Assembly: GCF_002005565.1 (NCBI RefSeq)
Contig: NZ_BDJC01000007.1
Coordinates: 104,368 to 168,367, forward strand
Reading direction: 5' to 3'
Origin: Streptomyces sp. JHA26
Lineage (GTDB): Bacteria > Actinomycetota > Actinomycetes > Streptomycetales > Streptomycetaceae
Length of the DNA: 64,000 nt
A program made the position numbers and the translations under genes. Positions 33,986 to 42,990 of the stretch are shown in pieces. The notes under the pieces are model-generated. The model was given only the letters and a program-made list of their open reading frames with translations, did not search any database and had not been told where the DNA came from. Within the stretch, counting starts at the first letter, position 1. Every line of letters starts with the position of its first letter.

Positions 33986-34087
33986 GAGAGCCGTGGGCCG
34001 CCCGTGACCGTGGCCGCATCCCGCGTTCCGGGACCGCGGCCGGTTCGCCGAAGCAGCCCGCACCACGCCGGGAAGGGACTGGTCGCG

Positions 34088-34450
34088 GTGACCGTAGTGG
34101 CACAGCAGCGCGGCGGAGGAGGCTCCAGTGGCCTCTACGACGTACTGGAACTGATCCTCGACCGGGGGCTGGTGATCGACGCGTTCATACGGGTCTCCCT
34201 CGTCGGCATCGAGATCCTGAAGATCGACGTGCGCATCGTGGTGGCCAGCGTCGACACGTATCTGCGCTTCGCCGAGGCCTGCAACCGCCTCGACCTCGAG
34301 GCCGGGCCGCGCAAGCCCGCCGGACTGGCCGAGCTTCCGGGACGCATGAAGGAGTCGGGGGCCCGGGGTGCGACGAAGGGCCTCCTGTCGGGGGCCGCGG
34401 AGACGATCTCCGACGCCTTCCAGCAGGCTCGCAGCGAGCGCCGCAGGTGA
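34088..34450 (+). CDS. gvpA: Orphan gas vesicle structural protein GvpA/GvpJ
   Basis: A 120-residue protein from GTG 34088. The core SGLYDVLELILDRGLVIDAF, VSLVGIEILKIDVRIVVASV and DTYLRFAEACNRLDLE is the highly conserved gas vesicle shell fold. The C-terminal tail (ESGARGATKGLLSGAAETIS) matches Streptomyces GvpA but is shorter. Normally this gene sits in a cluster with gvpO, F, G, J, L, S and K; none of those is next to it here. It is followed by a convergent oxidoreductase gene, so the copy is an orphan within the visible region. Confidence 0.88.
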   Translation: MTVVAQQRGGGGSSGLYDVLELILDRGLVIDAFIRVSLVGIEILKIDVRIVVASVDTYLRFAEACNRLDLEAGPRKPAGLAELPGRMKESGARGATKGLLSGAAETISDAFQQARSERRR

Positions 34451-34586
34451 CGGAGGAACCCGCGGTACGCGGGGCTGCGGTGGGGAGACCTCCGGGACGG
34501 TGCGGAGCCTGGGGCCGTGCCCGGGGCCGCCGATCCGGTGATCGACGTCCCCGGGCGACGGGGGCGGTCCGCGCGCCCCACCGGAT

Positions 34587-35447
34587 CTATTCGGCCCAGG
34601 CACGCTCCAACTGGGTGCGGAAGGTGAGGGGCTTTCGCCCGATCAGCTCGGCCAGCGTCGGGTCGACGTCGGTGAACTCGCCGTTCCGTGCTGCCGCGAA
34701 GATGCTCAGCATGAGGTCGGCGATCGGGGTCGGCGCGCCGTGTGCCAGGGCCTGCTCGCGAAAGGCGTCGTCGGGGACGACGGTGCGGGTGAAGGACCGT
34801 CCGGTGACCTGGGACGCGATCTCGGCGACGGTGTCGAAGTCGAGCGCCTCCAGGCCGGTGAGCGGCGGAGTGGGCCCCTCGAAGCGGGCCTCCTCGGCGA
34901 GGATCGACGCGGTGGCCTCGGCGAGGTCGTCATGGCCGGTCCAGGCGACGGGACCGTCGGCGGGGAGGGCGATGTCGCCGGTGTGGCGGGCGGACTCCAG
35001 GAACTGCAGGGCGCTGGCGGCGTAGAAGCCGTTGCGCAGCGCGGTCCAGGGCAGGCCGGTGGCGCGCAGCAGGTCCTCGGTCCGGGCGTGGTCGCGGCAT
35101 GCCTGGAAGCGGGAGTCGTGGGCGGCGCCCGCCTGGCTGGTGTAGAGGATGCGGCGGACGCCGACCTTCACGGCGGCGTCGATGGCGGTGCGATGGCCGC
35201 TGACGCACTCCTGGCCCGTGCGGTCGAGGGAGACGAGGAGCAGTCGCTCGGCCCCCTCGAAGGCGTGCACGAGCGAGGCGGGCTCGTCGAAGCTGCCCTG
35301 CCGGACGCGGACGCCGCGGTCGGCGAGGTCCTGGGCCTTGTGGGGGTCGCGGACACTGACGCCGACGCGGTCGGCGGGGACGCGCTCCAGGAGGCGCTCG
35401 ACGGTGCGGCGGCCGAGCTTCCCGGTGGCTCCGGTGACGATGATCAT
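34587..35447 (-). CDS. NmrA/azoreductase-like NAD(P)-binding protein
   Basis: A 286-residue Rossmann protein of the NmrA/atypical-SDR group. MIIVTGATGKLGRRTVERLL is the nucleotide-binding start. The ATG at 35445-35447 follows GGGAGAACCCCC. Members include NAD(P)H azoreductases and redox-sensing NmrA proteins that may bind but not use the cofactor. The divergent TetR gene 90 bases away and two TTTCC/GGAAA palindromes between them suggest specific induction of this gene. Confidence 0.86.
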   Translation of the reverse strand: MIIVTGATGKLGRRTVERLLERVPADRVGVSVRDPHKAQDLADRGVRVRQGSFDEPASLVHAFEGAERLLLVSLDRTGQECVSGHRTAIDAAVKVGVRRILYTSQAGAAHDSRFQACRDHARTEDLLRATGLPWTALRNGFYAASALQFLESARHTGDIALPADGPVAWTGHDDLAEATASILAEEARFEGPTPPLTGLEALDFDTVAEIASQVTGRSFTRTVVPDDAFREQALAHGAPTPIADLMLSIFAAARNGEFTDVDPTLAELIGRKPLTFRTQLERAWAE

Positions 35448-35465
35448 GGGGGTTCTCCCGACACT

Positions 35466-35515
35466 GTTTCCGTTGGAATCACTTTGAGGGTAACACTGGA
35501 ATTTCCAATGGAAAC
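35466..35515. promoter_or_regulatory. Double TTTCC-GGAAA palindromes, candidate TetR operator
   Basis: GTTTCCGTTGGAA (35466-35478) and TTCCAATGGAAAC (35503-35515) are inverted copies of each other, and each is itself nearly palindromic (TTTCCA-A-TGGAAA). The pair spans the gap between the divergent NmrA-like and TetR genes, as expected for a regulator binding as two dimers. Confidence 0.65.
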
Positions 35516-35537
35516 AGATCACCGGTACCATTGGTTC

Positions 35538-36266
35538 ATGGCTACACGCGACTCAACCGACAGCCCTCGGCACCGCATCGTCGAGGCAGCCGTCGAGCTG
35601 CTGGAGAGCGGCGGCCCCGACGCGGTGAGCACCCGCGCGGTCGCCGCCGCGGCCGGAATGCAGCCGCCGGCGATCTACCGCCTCTTCGGCGACAAGGAGG
35701 GACTCCTCGAAGCCGTCGCCGAGCACGGCTACGCGCAGTTCCTGGAGAGAAAGCGCGCGCAGCTCGACCCCGCCCCGCAGGACCCGGTGGAGGAACTGCG
35801 CCGCGCCTGGGACGTGGTGGTCGAATTCGGGATCTCCCGCCCCGAGTTGTTCGCGGTGATGAACCGGGCCACCGGCCGGGGACCGGACGCGGCGCACCGC
35901 GCGGGTCTGGAGATCCTGCACGGGCGGGTGCGTCGGCTGGCGGCCGGGGGGTGGCTGCGGGTCGACGAGGAGCTGGCCGCCCAGATCATCCGGGCGACAG
36001 GCCAGGGCGCGGTCACCACCTGGCACTCCACCCCCGCGGACCGCCGTGATCCGGCCCTGTTGACCGTCCTGCGCGAGTCCATGGTCGCGGCCGTCACGCG
36101 CGCCGAGCCGGCGCTCCCCGCCGCGGAGTCCGGTCCCGCCGCGGCGGCCCGCGCGCTGCGCGCCGCCCTCACCGACGACGCCGATGTCCTGAGCGACGCC
36201 GAGCAGCGTCTGCTGCGCGAGTGGCTCACGCGCCTGGCGGCGCACGGCGGCGCGCCGCACGCCTGA
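35538..36266 (+). CDS. TetR-family transcriptional regulator
   Basis: A 242-residue regulator. RHRIVEAAVELLESGGPDAV and MQPPAIYRLFGDKEGLLEAV form the DNA-binding domain. The C-terminal domain is longer than usual and ends in an Ala-rich helix. Likely controls the divergent NmrA-like reductase through the TTTCC palindromes. Confidence 0.88.
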   Translation: MATRDSTDSPRHRIVEAAVELLESGGPDAVSTRAVAAAAGMQPPAIYRLFGDKEGLLEAVAEHGYAQFLERKRAQLDPAPQDPVEELRRAWDVVVEFGISRPELFAVMNRATGRGPDAAHRAGLEILHGRVRRLAAGGWLRVDEELAAQIIRATGQGAVTTWHSTPADRRDPALLTVLRESMVAAVTRAEPALPAAESGPAAAARALRAALTDDADVLSDAEQRLLREWLTRLAAHGGAPHA

Positions 36267-36324
36267 TCGCGCGTCGGTTCCGGACGCGCACCGGATCCCC
36301 CGGCCTCGGACGCGGCTCGACCGG

Positions 36325-36843
36325 CCCCATGAGACCGTCGTCAACAGCTCCGCCGGGCACACCTTGACCGACATCCGCCGGCACGACCCGCACTTCCGCA
36401 CCGGTTACGACAAGTGGCCGGCCTACGGTCAGGCCAAGACCGCCAACGTCCTGTTCGCCGTACAGTTCGACGCCCTCGGGCGCAACGACGGCGTCCGGAC
36501 GTTCGCCCTCCACCCGGGCAGGATCATCACCGGCCTCCAGCGAGAGATGACCCGTCAGGAACAGATCGAACGCGGGTGGGTGGACGAGCACGGCAACGTG
36601 ATCGGCGCCGGCTTCAAGACACCCTCCCAGGGCGCCGCCACCGGGCTGTGGGCCGCCACTTCCCCGCTCCTCGACGGCCGCGGCGGGCTCTACCTCGAGG
36701 ACTGTGACGTCGCGCGCGTCTCCTCCCCCGCCGCGCCCATGGACGACGGAGGCGTCCGCGCCTGCGCCCTCGCCCCCGACGCGGCAGCACGGCTGTGGGA
36801 ACTGTCCGTTGCGGCGACCGGCACCACCCCGGTCACGCGATGA
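36325..36843 (+). pseudogene. N-terminally truncated short-chain dehydrogenase
   Basis: The frame from about 36325 reads VVNSSAGHTLTDIR, then YDKWPAYGQAKTANVLFA (the SDR Tyr-x-x-x-Lys region), FALHPGRIITGLQRE and GLYLEDCDVA. This matches the last 60 percent of a retinol-dehydrogenase-like SDR. The cofactor-binding TGxxxGIG half, about 130 residues, is absent and no start codon with a ribosome site precedes the fragment. The preceding TetR gene ends just before the break, so the deletion probably joined the two. Confidence 0.78.
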
Positions 36844-36945
36844 ACCCGTACGCCCGAGCCTCACGCGCCCGCGGCACATCCCGCCCGCGCCGGGGCGACG
36901 GCGGACCGGGGGCTGCGGCCGGGGCGCAGGTCGCGGTCGCCGAGG

Positions 36946-37824
36946 TCACGACCTCTCCGTGAACGCGGTGGCGTGGTCGGCGACCCACTGGCGAAACGTC
37001 CGCGGCGCCGTCCCGAGGACGTCGGCCACCGCAGTGGTGATGTACGCGGGCTGTCCGACCGCCGCGCTCCACGCGGCGAGGAGCATGTCGACGACCGAGC
37101 TGGGCGCCGTGTCCTTCCACAGGCTCCGGAACTCGTCCGGCGTCATCTCCTCGAACGCGATCCGACGCCCCAGGACATCACCGATGACGTCCACCTGCGC
37201 GGCCTGGGTCAGCGATTCGGGGCCCGTGAGGACGTAGTCGCCTCCGGCGTGTCCGCTCTGCCAGAGCGTCCGCGCCGCGACGGCTGCGACGTCACGGTCG
37301 TCGACCGGTGCCGATCCGGCGGCGCCGTAGGGCCACCGGACGACCTCACCGGCCCGGATCGCGGGGGCCCACCAGGCCGTCGAGTTCGACGCGAGCATCC
37401 CCGGCCGGATGATCGTCGACTCGAGTCCGGTGGCCGCGATGAGCCGTTCGATGCCGGCGTGCAGCACCGCCATGGGGTTGGGCTGCTGGAACAGGGGGTG
37501 CGGCGTCCGGTGCGGGGAGGAGAGGAAGACGACCCGTCGCACGCGGGCCGCCAGCCGCTCGACGACCGCCTCGGCGGTCCGGGGCGGGGCGGTCCAGACG
37601 AGGAAGACCGCACCGGCGCCGTCCAGAGCCGGGTCGAGCGTCTCGGGCGCGGTGAGGTCCCCGGTGAAGACCTCGACCCCCGCCGGCAGTGTCGCCGCCG
37701 TCTCGGGGCGACGGGTGAGGGCGCGGACCGGCACGCCCGCGTCGAGGAGCCGGTCGACGACGACGCGGCCGACCCGGCCCGTCGCCCCGGTGACGAGCAC
37801 GGGGAGGACATCTGTCTGATTCAT
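36946..37824 (-). CDS. NmrA-like NAD(P)-binding oxidoreductase
   Basis: A 292-residue protein from the ATG at 37822-37824; another ATG three codons earlier (37833) is possible. PVLVTGATGRVGRVVVDRLL binds the dinucleotide. The rest follows the NmrA/NAD(P)H-binding family, with no Tyr-x-x-x-Lys triad. Divergent from a TetR gene with 63 bases between. A second NmrA-like/TetR pair lies at 34587-36266, so the arrangement is duplicated in the window although the proteins are not close copies. Confidence 0.86.
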   Translation of the reverse strand: MNQTDVLPVLVTGATGRVGRVVVDRLLDAGVPVRALTRRPETAATLPAGVEVFTGDLTAPETLDPALDGAGAVFLVWTAPPRTAEAVVERLAARVRRVVFLSSPHRTPHPLFQQPNPMAVLHAGIERLIAATGLESTIIRPGMLASNSTAWWAPAIRAGEVVRWPYGAAGSAPVDDRDVAAVAARTLWQSGHAGGDYVLTGPESLTQAAQVDVIGDVLGRRIAFEEMTPDEFRSLWKDTAPSSVVDMLLAAWSAAVGQPAYITTAVADVLGTAPRTFRQWVADHATAFTERS

Positions 37825-37842
37825 GCCGCCCATAAAAACGTT

Positions 37843-37868
37843 ACTCGGTTAAAAAAGCAACTCGGTTA
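37843..37868. promoter_or_regulatory. Direct repeat ACTCGGTTA, candidate TetR site
   Basis: ACTCGGTTA occurs at 37843-37851 and again at 37860-37868 (17 bases start to start) in the 63-base gap between the NmrA-like and TetR genes. Position and repetition suggest a regulator site and probably overlap both promoters. Confidence 0.55.
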
Positions 37869-37887
37869 CGAATGTTACGGTGGTCGG

Positions 37888-38484
37888 ATGAGCGAGTCGA
37901 CGGGTCTGCGGGCCCGCAAGAAGGAGCGGACGCGCGACGCCATCGGAGACGCGGCCGTCTCGCTGTTCCTGGAGCGCGGCTTCGACCGCGTCTCGGTCAA
38001 CGACATCGCCGCGGCGGCCGAGGTCTCCAAGCCGACCCTCTTCCGGTACTTCCCCACCAAGGAGGACCTGGTGCTGTACCGGTTCGCGGACCACCAGGGC
38101 GAGGCGGCACGCGTCGTACGTGACCGCAGGTCCGGCATCGAGCCGGTGACGGCGCTGCACCGGCACTTCCGGGCCGGTCTCGACCGGTGCGACCCCGTCA
38201 CCGGTCTCAGCGATCATCCCGAGGTGGTGGCGTTCCACCGGCTGGTGTTCACCACACCGAGCCTGGCGGGACGGCTCACGCGGTATCAGCTCGAGGACGA
38301 GGAGGCGTTGGCGGACGCCCTCGGCGGGGGCATCGGGGGACGCCTGCTGGCCGCCCAGGTACTCGCGGTCCAACGGGTGCTCGCCCGGACCAACTGGCAG
38401 AAGATCGCGGACGGTCGCACCGCCCACGACGTCCACCCCGAAGCCGTGGCCGATGCCGACCAGGCATTCGGCCGACTGCGGTGA
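37888..38484 (+). CDS. TetR-family transcriptional regulator
   Basis: A 198-residue regulator. RTRDAIGDAAVSLFLERGFD and VSKPTLFRYFPTKEDLVLY make up the helix-turn-helix region. The C-terminal domain (VVAFHRLVFTTPSLAGRL) resembles TetR_C_17-type acyl or drug sensors. The short divergent spacing to the NmrA-like gene suggests it controls that gene. Confidence 0.88.
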   Translation: MSESTGLRARKKERTRDAIGDAAVSLFLERGFDRVSVNDIAAAAEVSKPTLFRYFPTKEDLVLYRFADHQGEAARVVRDRRSGIEPVTALHRHFRAGLDRCDPVTGLSDHPEVVAFHRLVFTTPSLAGRLTRYQLEDEEALADALGGGIGGRLLAAQVLAVQRVLARTNWQKIADGRTAHDVHPEAVADADQAFGRLR

Positions 38485-38630
38485 CGGACGACGTACCCGG
38501 CCGAAGAAGGCGCCGCGGCCCGGCCCGTTGCCTCGCCCGTGGGCCGGGCGGGCAGGGCCGTTCACCGTGCTCGGCGGGGCTGTGACGCAACCGCAGGACT
38601 GGAGAGCGATCGCACGGCAATGAGCTAGGG

Positions 38631-40214
38631 GTGACACGCATCGCGATCATCGCTCTCGTCCTCGTCGCAGGGGTACTGGCGGCCCTGGCCGCGGCCCTGG
38701 CCTCCCCCTGGTGGTCGCTCGCGGCCGTGCCGGTGCTGCTGCTGGGCCTGCTGGGTGTGCGGGACCTGGTGCAACGCCGGCATGCGGTGCTGCGCAACTA
38801 TCCCGTGCTCGGCCATGCCCGCTTCCTCCTGGAGCGCATACGTCCGGAGCTGCAGCAGTACTTCGTCGAGCGGAACTTCGACGGCCGCCCCTTCGACCGG
38901 GACGTGCGCAGCATCGTCTACGAGCGGGCCAAGGGCACCGACGCCGAGGAGCCGTTCGGCACCGAACGGGACGTGTACCGGCCCGGTCACGAGTACCTGG
39001 TGCCGTCGATGGCGCCGTGCCCGGTGCCCGAGTCCCCGCCGCGCGTACGGATCGGCGGGCCGGACTGCTCCCGGCCGTACGACATGGCACTGCTGAACGT
39101 GTCGGCGATGAGCTTCGGTTCGCTGTCGGCCAACGCGGTGCTGGCGCTCAACGGCGGTGCCGCGGCGGGAGGGTTCGCCCACGACACCGGCGAGGGCGGG
39201 CTGTCGGAGTACCACCTGCGTCCGGGGGGCGACCTCGTGTGGGAGATCGGAACCGGGTACTTCGGCTGCCGGACCCGGGACGGCGGCTTCGACGCGGCCG
39301 AGTTCGCCGACAAGGCCGCGCACGACCACGTCAAGTGTGTGTCCCTGAAGCTGTCCCAGGGGGCCAAGCCCGGCATCGGCGGTGTGCTGCCGGGACCCAA
39401 GGTGAACTCCGAGATAGCCCGGGTCCGGGGCGTGCCAGAGGGGCGTACGGTCGTCTCGCCGCCGTATCACCGGGTCTTCTCCACCCCTCGTGAACTCGTG
39501 CGCTTCGTCGCGCGCATGCGCGAGCTGTCCGGTGGCAAGCCGGCCGGGTTCAAGCTGTGCGTGGGCTCGCGCCGGCAGTTCCTGGCCGTGTGCAAGGCCA
39601 TGCTGGAGGAGGGCACCACGCCCGACTTCATCGTGGTGGACGGCGCCGAGGGCGGGACCGGAGCGGCACCGCTGGAGTTCGCCGACCATGTGGGAGCCCC
39701 GCTCACCGAGGGCCTGCTCACGGTGCACAACGCCCTCGTGGGGGCGGGACTGCGCGACCGGATCAGGATCGGTGCGAGCGGCAAGATCGCCACGGGCACC
39801 GACCTCGTCAAGCGCATGGTGCAGGGCGCCGACTACGGCAACGCGGCACGGGCGATGATGTTCGCCGTCGGCTGCATCCAGGCGCAGAGGTGCCACACCA
39901 ACACCTGCCCCACCGGTGTCACGACGCAGGACCCCCGCCGAGCCCGTGCCCTGGACGTGCGGGACAAGACACCGCGCGTCCGGCGCTTCCAGGAGGCGAC
40001 CGTGGCGAGCGCCCTGCAGATCATGGCGTCCATGGGTGTCACTGGCCCCGAGGAGCTGCGCCCGCACATGCTCCGCCGACGGATCGACCCCCTCACCGAA
40101 CGCTCCTACGAGGAGCTGTACGAGTGGCTCGGGCCGGGGCAGTTGCTCGTCGAGCCACCGGCTTCCTGGGCGGCCGACTGGAAGGCCGCCGACCCCGATC
40201 GTTTCACCGTGTGA
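38631..40214 (+). CDS. FMN-binding glutamate synthase family protein
   Basis: A 527-residue protein. Two N-terminal hydrophobic helices (residues 5-24 and 27-43) anchor a domain like the glutamate synthase large-subunit FMN/iron-sulfur domain. ASGKIATGTDLVKRM binds FMN and GCIQAQRCHTNTCPTGV carries the cysteines expected for a [3Fe-4S] cluster. The glutaminase domain is absent, so ammonia-dependent or unrelated oxidoreduction at the membrane is likely. GTG start at 38631. Fifteen bases separate it from the pyruvate oxidase gene, implying one operon. Confidence 0.87.
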   Translation: MTRIAIIALVLVAGVLAALAAALASPWWSLAAVPVLLLGLLGVRDLVQRRHAVLRNYPVLGHARFLLERIRPELQQYFVERNFDGRPFDRDVRSIVYERAKGTDAEEPFGTERDVYRPGHEYLVPSMAPCPVPESPPRVRIGGPDCSRPYDMALLNVSAMSFGSLSANAVLALNGGAAAGGFAHDTGEGGLSEYHLRPGGDLVWEIGTGYFGCRTRDGGFDAAEFADKAAHDHVKCVSLKLSQGAKPGIGGVLPGPKVNSEIARVRGVPEGRTVVSPPYHRVFSTPRELVRFVARMRELSGGKPAGFKLCVGSRRQFLAVCKAMLEEGTTPDFIVVDGAEGGTGAAPLEFADHVGAPLTEGLLTVHNALVGAGLRDRIRIGASGKIATGTDLVKRMVQGADYGNAARAMMFAVGCIQAQRCHTNTCPTGVTTQDPRRARALDVRDKTPRVRRFQEATVASALQIMASMGVTGPEELRPHMLRRRIDPLTERSYEELYEWLGPGQLLVEPPASWAADWKAADPDRFTV

Positions 40215-40228
40215 CCTGGAGGACTCAC

Positions 40229-41992
40229 GTGGCCCGTACCGTTGCCCAAGTGATCGTGGACGCGCTGAGCGAGCTCGGCGTGCGCCACGTGTTCGGCGTC
40301 GTGGGAGACGCCCTCAATCCCCTGACGGACGCCATCCGCACCACCGACGGCCTGGAGTGGGTGGGATGCCGTCACGAGGAGGCGGCCGCCTTCGCCGCGA
40401 GCGCCCAGTCGCAGCTCACCGGCACCCTCGGCGTGTGCATGGGCACCGTCGGGCCCGGCTCCGTGCACCTCCTCAACGGGCTGTACGACGCGGCCAAGAG
40501 CCATGCCCCGGTGCTGGCGATCGCCGGCCAGGTGCCGCTGTCCGAAGTCGGCAGCGACTACTTCCAGGAGGTCGACAACGACGCCCTCTTCAGTGACGTG
40601 GCCGTCTTCCGCGCGACCGTCACCTCGCCCGACCAACTGCCGCAGATGCTGGAGACGGCCGTACGCCACGCACTGGGCCGCAAGGGCGTCGCCGTCCTCA
40701 CCGTGCCGGGCGACCTGGGCGAGCGCGAACTGACCGCGGACCGGCCGGCCCGGTTCTCCCTGAACGCCCCGCTGAGCCGTCCCGACGAGTCCGCCGTGGC
40801 CCGCGCCGCGGAACTCCTCGACCGGTCCGAGCGCGTCACCCTGCTCGTCGGCGAGGGCGCCCGGGGTGCCCGGCAGGACGTCCTCGCCCTCGCCGACCGC
40901 CTGGCCGCGCCCATGGTGCTCACCCTGAAGGCCAAGGCCGGTTTCGAGGGCGACGCCAACCCGTTCCAGGTCGGCCAGACGGGCCTGATCGGCAACCCCG
41001 CCGCGGCCCGGGCCCTCCAGGACGCCGACACGCTCCTGATGCTGGGCACGGACTTCCCCTACCGGGACTGGTATCCCGAGGGACGGACCGTGATCCAGGT
41101 GGACACCGAGGCGGTCCACATCGGACGCCGCGTGCCGGTCGAGGTGGGTCTGGTGGGAGATACCGGTGCCACCGTGCGCGACCTGCTGGACCGGCTCACC
41201 GCCGCGCCCGCCGGGACCGGGGACGCCCGTGACCGCTCGCACCTGGAGAAGGCCCGTGAACGCTTCGACCGGTGGCGGGCCGGCCAGGCCCGGCTCGCCG
41301 ACCCGTCGCACGACAAGGGCGTCGTGGGCCGCATCCGCTCCGCGCTCGACAACCGCGCCCACGACATCCGGCCGGAGACCCTGGCCGCGGCCGTGGACCG
41401 CCTGGCGGCCGACGACGCCGTCTTCACCTCCGACACGGGCATGGCCACGGTGTGGCTGTCGCGCTTCGTCGAGATGCGGGGCGGGCGACGCCTCATCGGC
41501 TCCTACAACCTGGGGTCGATGGCCAACGCCATGCCCCAGGCCCTGGGGGCCCAGTTCCTGGACCGCGAGCGACAGGTCGTCGCCTTCTGCGGTGACGGCG
41601 GGCTGAGCATGCTCCTCGGTGACCTCATGACGCTGAAGACGTACCGACTCCCCGTCAAGCTGGTCCTCTTCGACAACCGCCGGCTCGGCATGGTGAAACT
41701 CGAGCAGGAGCAGGCCGGCCTGCCCGAGTTCGGCACGGTGCTCGACAATCCCGACTTCGCCGCCGTGGCCGAGGCCATGGGCATCACCGGCATCCGCGTG
41801 ACGGACCCCGCCGACGTGCAGGGTGCGGTGGAACGCGCCTTCCGCACCCCGGGACCGGTGCTGCTCGACGTCCTCACCAATCCCGACGAGATCGCCGTTC
41901 CGGCCGAGCCGACGGTCGAGCAGGGCTGGGGTTTCGCGCTGGCCAAGGTGAAGGAGGTCGTACGCAGCCACGGGGAGCCGGGCGGAAACTGA
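40229..41992 (+). CDS. poxB: Thiamine-diphosphate enzyme, pyruvate oxidase/dehydrogenase (PoxB-like)
   Basis: A 587-residue TPP enzyme from GTG 40229 with GGAGG 6 bases upstream. The PYR domain contains the catalytic-type Glu in GCRHEEAAAF, and the PP domain has the TPP motif GDGGLSMLLGDLMTLKTYRL with FDNRRLG. Length and end fit the PoxB branch, which oxidatively decarboxylates pyruvate to acetate at the membrane. Pairing with an FMN/Fe-S protein suggests linked electron transfer; the true acceptor is not readable. Confidence 0.87.
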   Translation: MARTVAQVIVDALSELGVRHVFGVVGDALNPLTDAIRTTDGLEWVGCRHEEAAAFAASAQSQLTGTLGVCMGTVGPGSVHLLNGLYDAAKSHAPVLAIAGQVPLSEVGSDYFQEVDNDALFSDVAVFRATVTSPDQLPQMLETAVRHALGRKGVAVLTVPGDLGERELTADRPARFSLNAPLSRPDESAVARAAELLDRSERVTLLVGEGARGARQDVLALADRLAAPMVLTLKAKAGFEGDANPFQVGQTGLIGNPAAARALQDADTLLMLGTDFPYRDWYPEGRTVIQVDTEAVHIGRRVPVEVGLVGDTGATVRDLLDRLTAAPAGTGDARDRSHLEKARERFDRWRAGQARLADPSHDKGVVGRIRSALDNRAHDIRPETLAAAVDRLAADDAVFTSDTGMATVWLSRFVEMRGGRRLIGSYNLGSMANAMPQALGAQFLDRERQVVAFCGDGGLSMLLGDLMTLKTYRLPVKLVLFDNRRLGMVKLEQEQAGLPEFGTVLDNPDFAAVAEAMGITGIRVTDPADVQGAVERAFRTPGPVLLDVLTNPDEIAVPAEPTVEQGWGFALAKVKEVVRSHGEPGGN

Positions 41993-42194
41993 CCGGCACC
42001 TCGCAGGCGTGCGCGTCGTCGTCCGGGCCGACGCCTGTCACCGCCGCGTCGGCACCGCCCTCCGCCCGGCACGGGGAGACGGCCCGCGTCGAGGCTCCCG
42101 TTGCGCCGTGTGGACGCGAGCGGCCGGGAGCACTGCGCAGGCAGGCAGCGGCGGGTCCCGGGGGGTCCCGGCCGCGTCCCCGTGGGACGGCGTG

Positions 42195-42773
42195 TCAGAC
42201 CATGGCGAGCCGGTCCACCAGCAGCTCCACCCTCGGCTCGGCGTACTCGGGCGGCAGGCGGCCCGCGAGGGTCAGGGTCGCCAGGCCGTGCAGGGACGCC
42301 CAGAACACCTCGGTGAACAGCCCCGGGTGGACGCCGTCGCCCGCGACCTCGGTGAGGCTTTCCAGCAGGGCGGCGAAGGCGTCCTTCAGCGGCTCCGGGG
42401 TGTCCTCCCGCGCGAACGCCAGGCCGCCGTCGAGCCGGAACATGGCGTCGTAGACCGCCGGGTTGCGTGCGGCGAAGTCGAGGTAGGCGCGGGCGAGGGC
42501 GGTGACCCGGGCGCGCGGGCCGTCGGCGGAGGAGGTCGCGGCCCGCAGCGCCGCGGCCATCTCGGCGGCGCCCTCGAGGGCGACGGCGCCGATGATCTCG
42601 CGCTTGCCGCGGAAGTGACTGTAGAGGACGGGCTGGCTGTACTCGATGCGCTCGGCGAGCCGGCGGGTGGTGACCGCGTCCCAGCCCTGCTGCTCGGCGA
42701 GTTCGCGGGCCGTCGCCACGATGAGGCGTTCGCGGACCGCCCGTTCGCGCTCCTTGCGTTCCTGTACCGACAT
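42195..42773 (-). CDS. TetR-family transcriptional regulator
   Basis: A 192-residue regulator (VRERLIVATARELAEQQGWD, QPVLYSHFRGKREI). Its promoter region carries the perfect palindrome TCTAGCG-C-CGCTAGA. The target that would normally be divergent, a DUF1772-type membrane protein, survives only as a frameshifted start (42860-42990). So the repressor may now control only itself. Confidence 0.88.
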   Translation of the reverse strand: MSVQERKERERAVRERLIVATARELAEQQGWDAVTTRRLAERIEYSQPVLYSHFRGKREIIGAVALEGAAEMAAALRAATSSADGPRARVTALARAYLDFAARNPAVYDAMFRLDGGLAFAREDTPEPLKDAFAALLESLTEVAGDGVHPGLFTEVFWASLHGLATLTLAGRLPPEYAEPRVELLVDRLAMV

Positions 42774-42781
42774 GCACCGAT

Positions 42782-42796
42782 TCTAGCGCCGCTAGA
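42782..42796. promoter_or_regulatory. Perfect 15-bp palindrome TCTAGCG-C-CGCTAGA
   Basis: Seven-base arms lie 9 bases before the start of the 42195-42773 TetR gene. Such short symmetric TCTAGCGC-type sites are typical operators of TetR regulators for DUF1772/DUF4267 membrane protein genes. Confidence 0.65.
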
Positions 42797-42859
42797 CAAT
42801 CGAGCGGCAATAGGCCCAGCGTCGCCTCATCGGCCGGCGACGCCAGGTGCCAGGAGGGG

Positions 42860-42990
42860 GTGGTCGTACGTGCCGCACTCGAGGTCTTCGCCACCGCGGT
42901 CGTCGGCCTGACGGCAGGGGTGGGCTCTCCGTCGCCTTCGTCATCGACCCGGTCCTCGACGCGCCCCCGGTGACAGTGACCGGCCCGGCC
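42860..42990 (+). pseudogene. Frameshifted relic of a DUF1772-like membrane protein
   Basis: GTG 42860 is preceded directly by AGGAGGGG. The frame reads VVRAALEVFATAVVGLTAG and then loses sense; the adjacent frame continues LSVAFVIDPVLDAPP. Together these match the first 45 residues of DUF1772-type proteins, with a one- or two-base frameshift at about 42921 and no downstream body. Confidence 0.55.
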
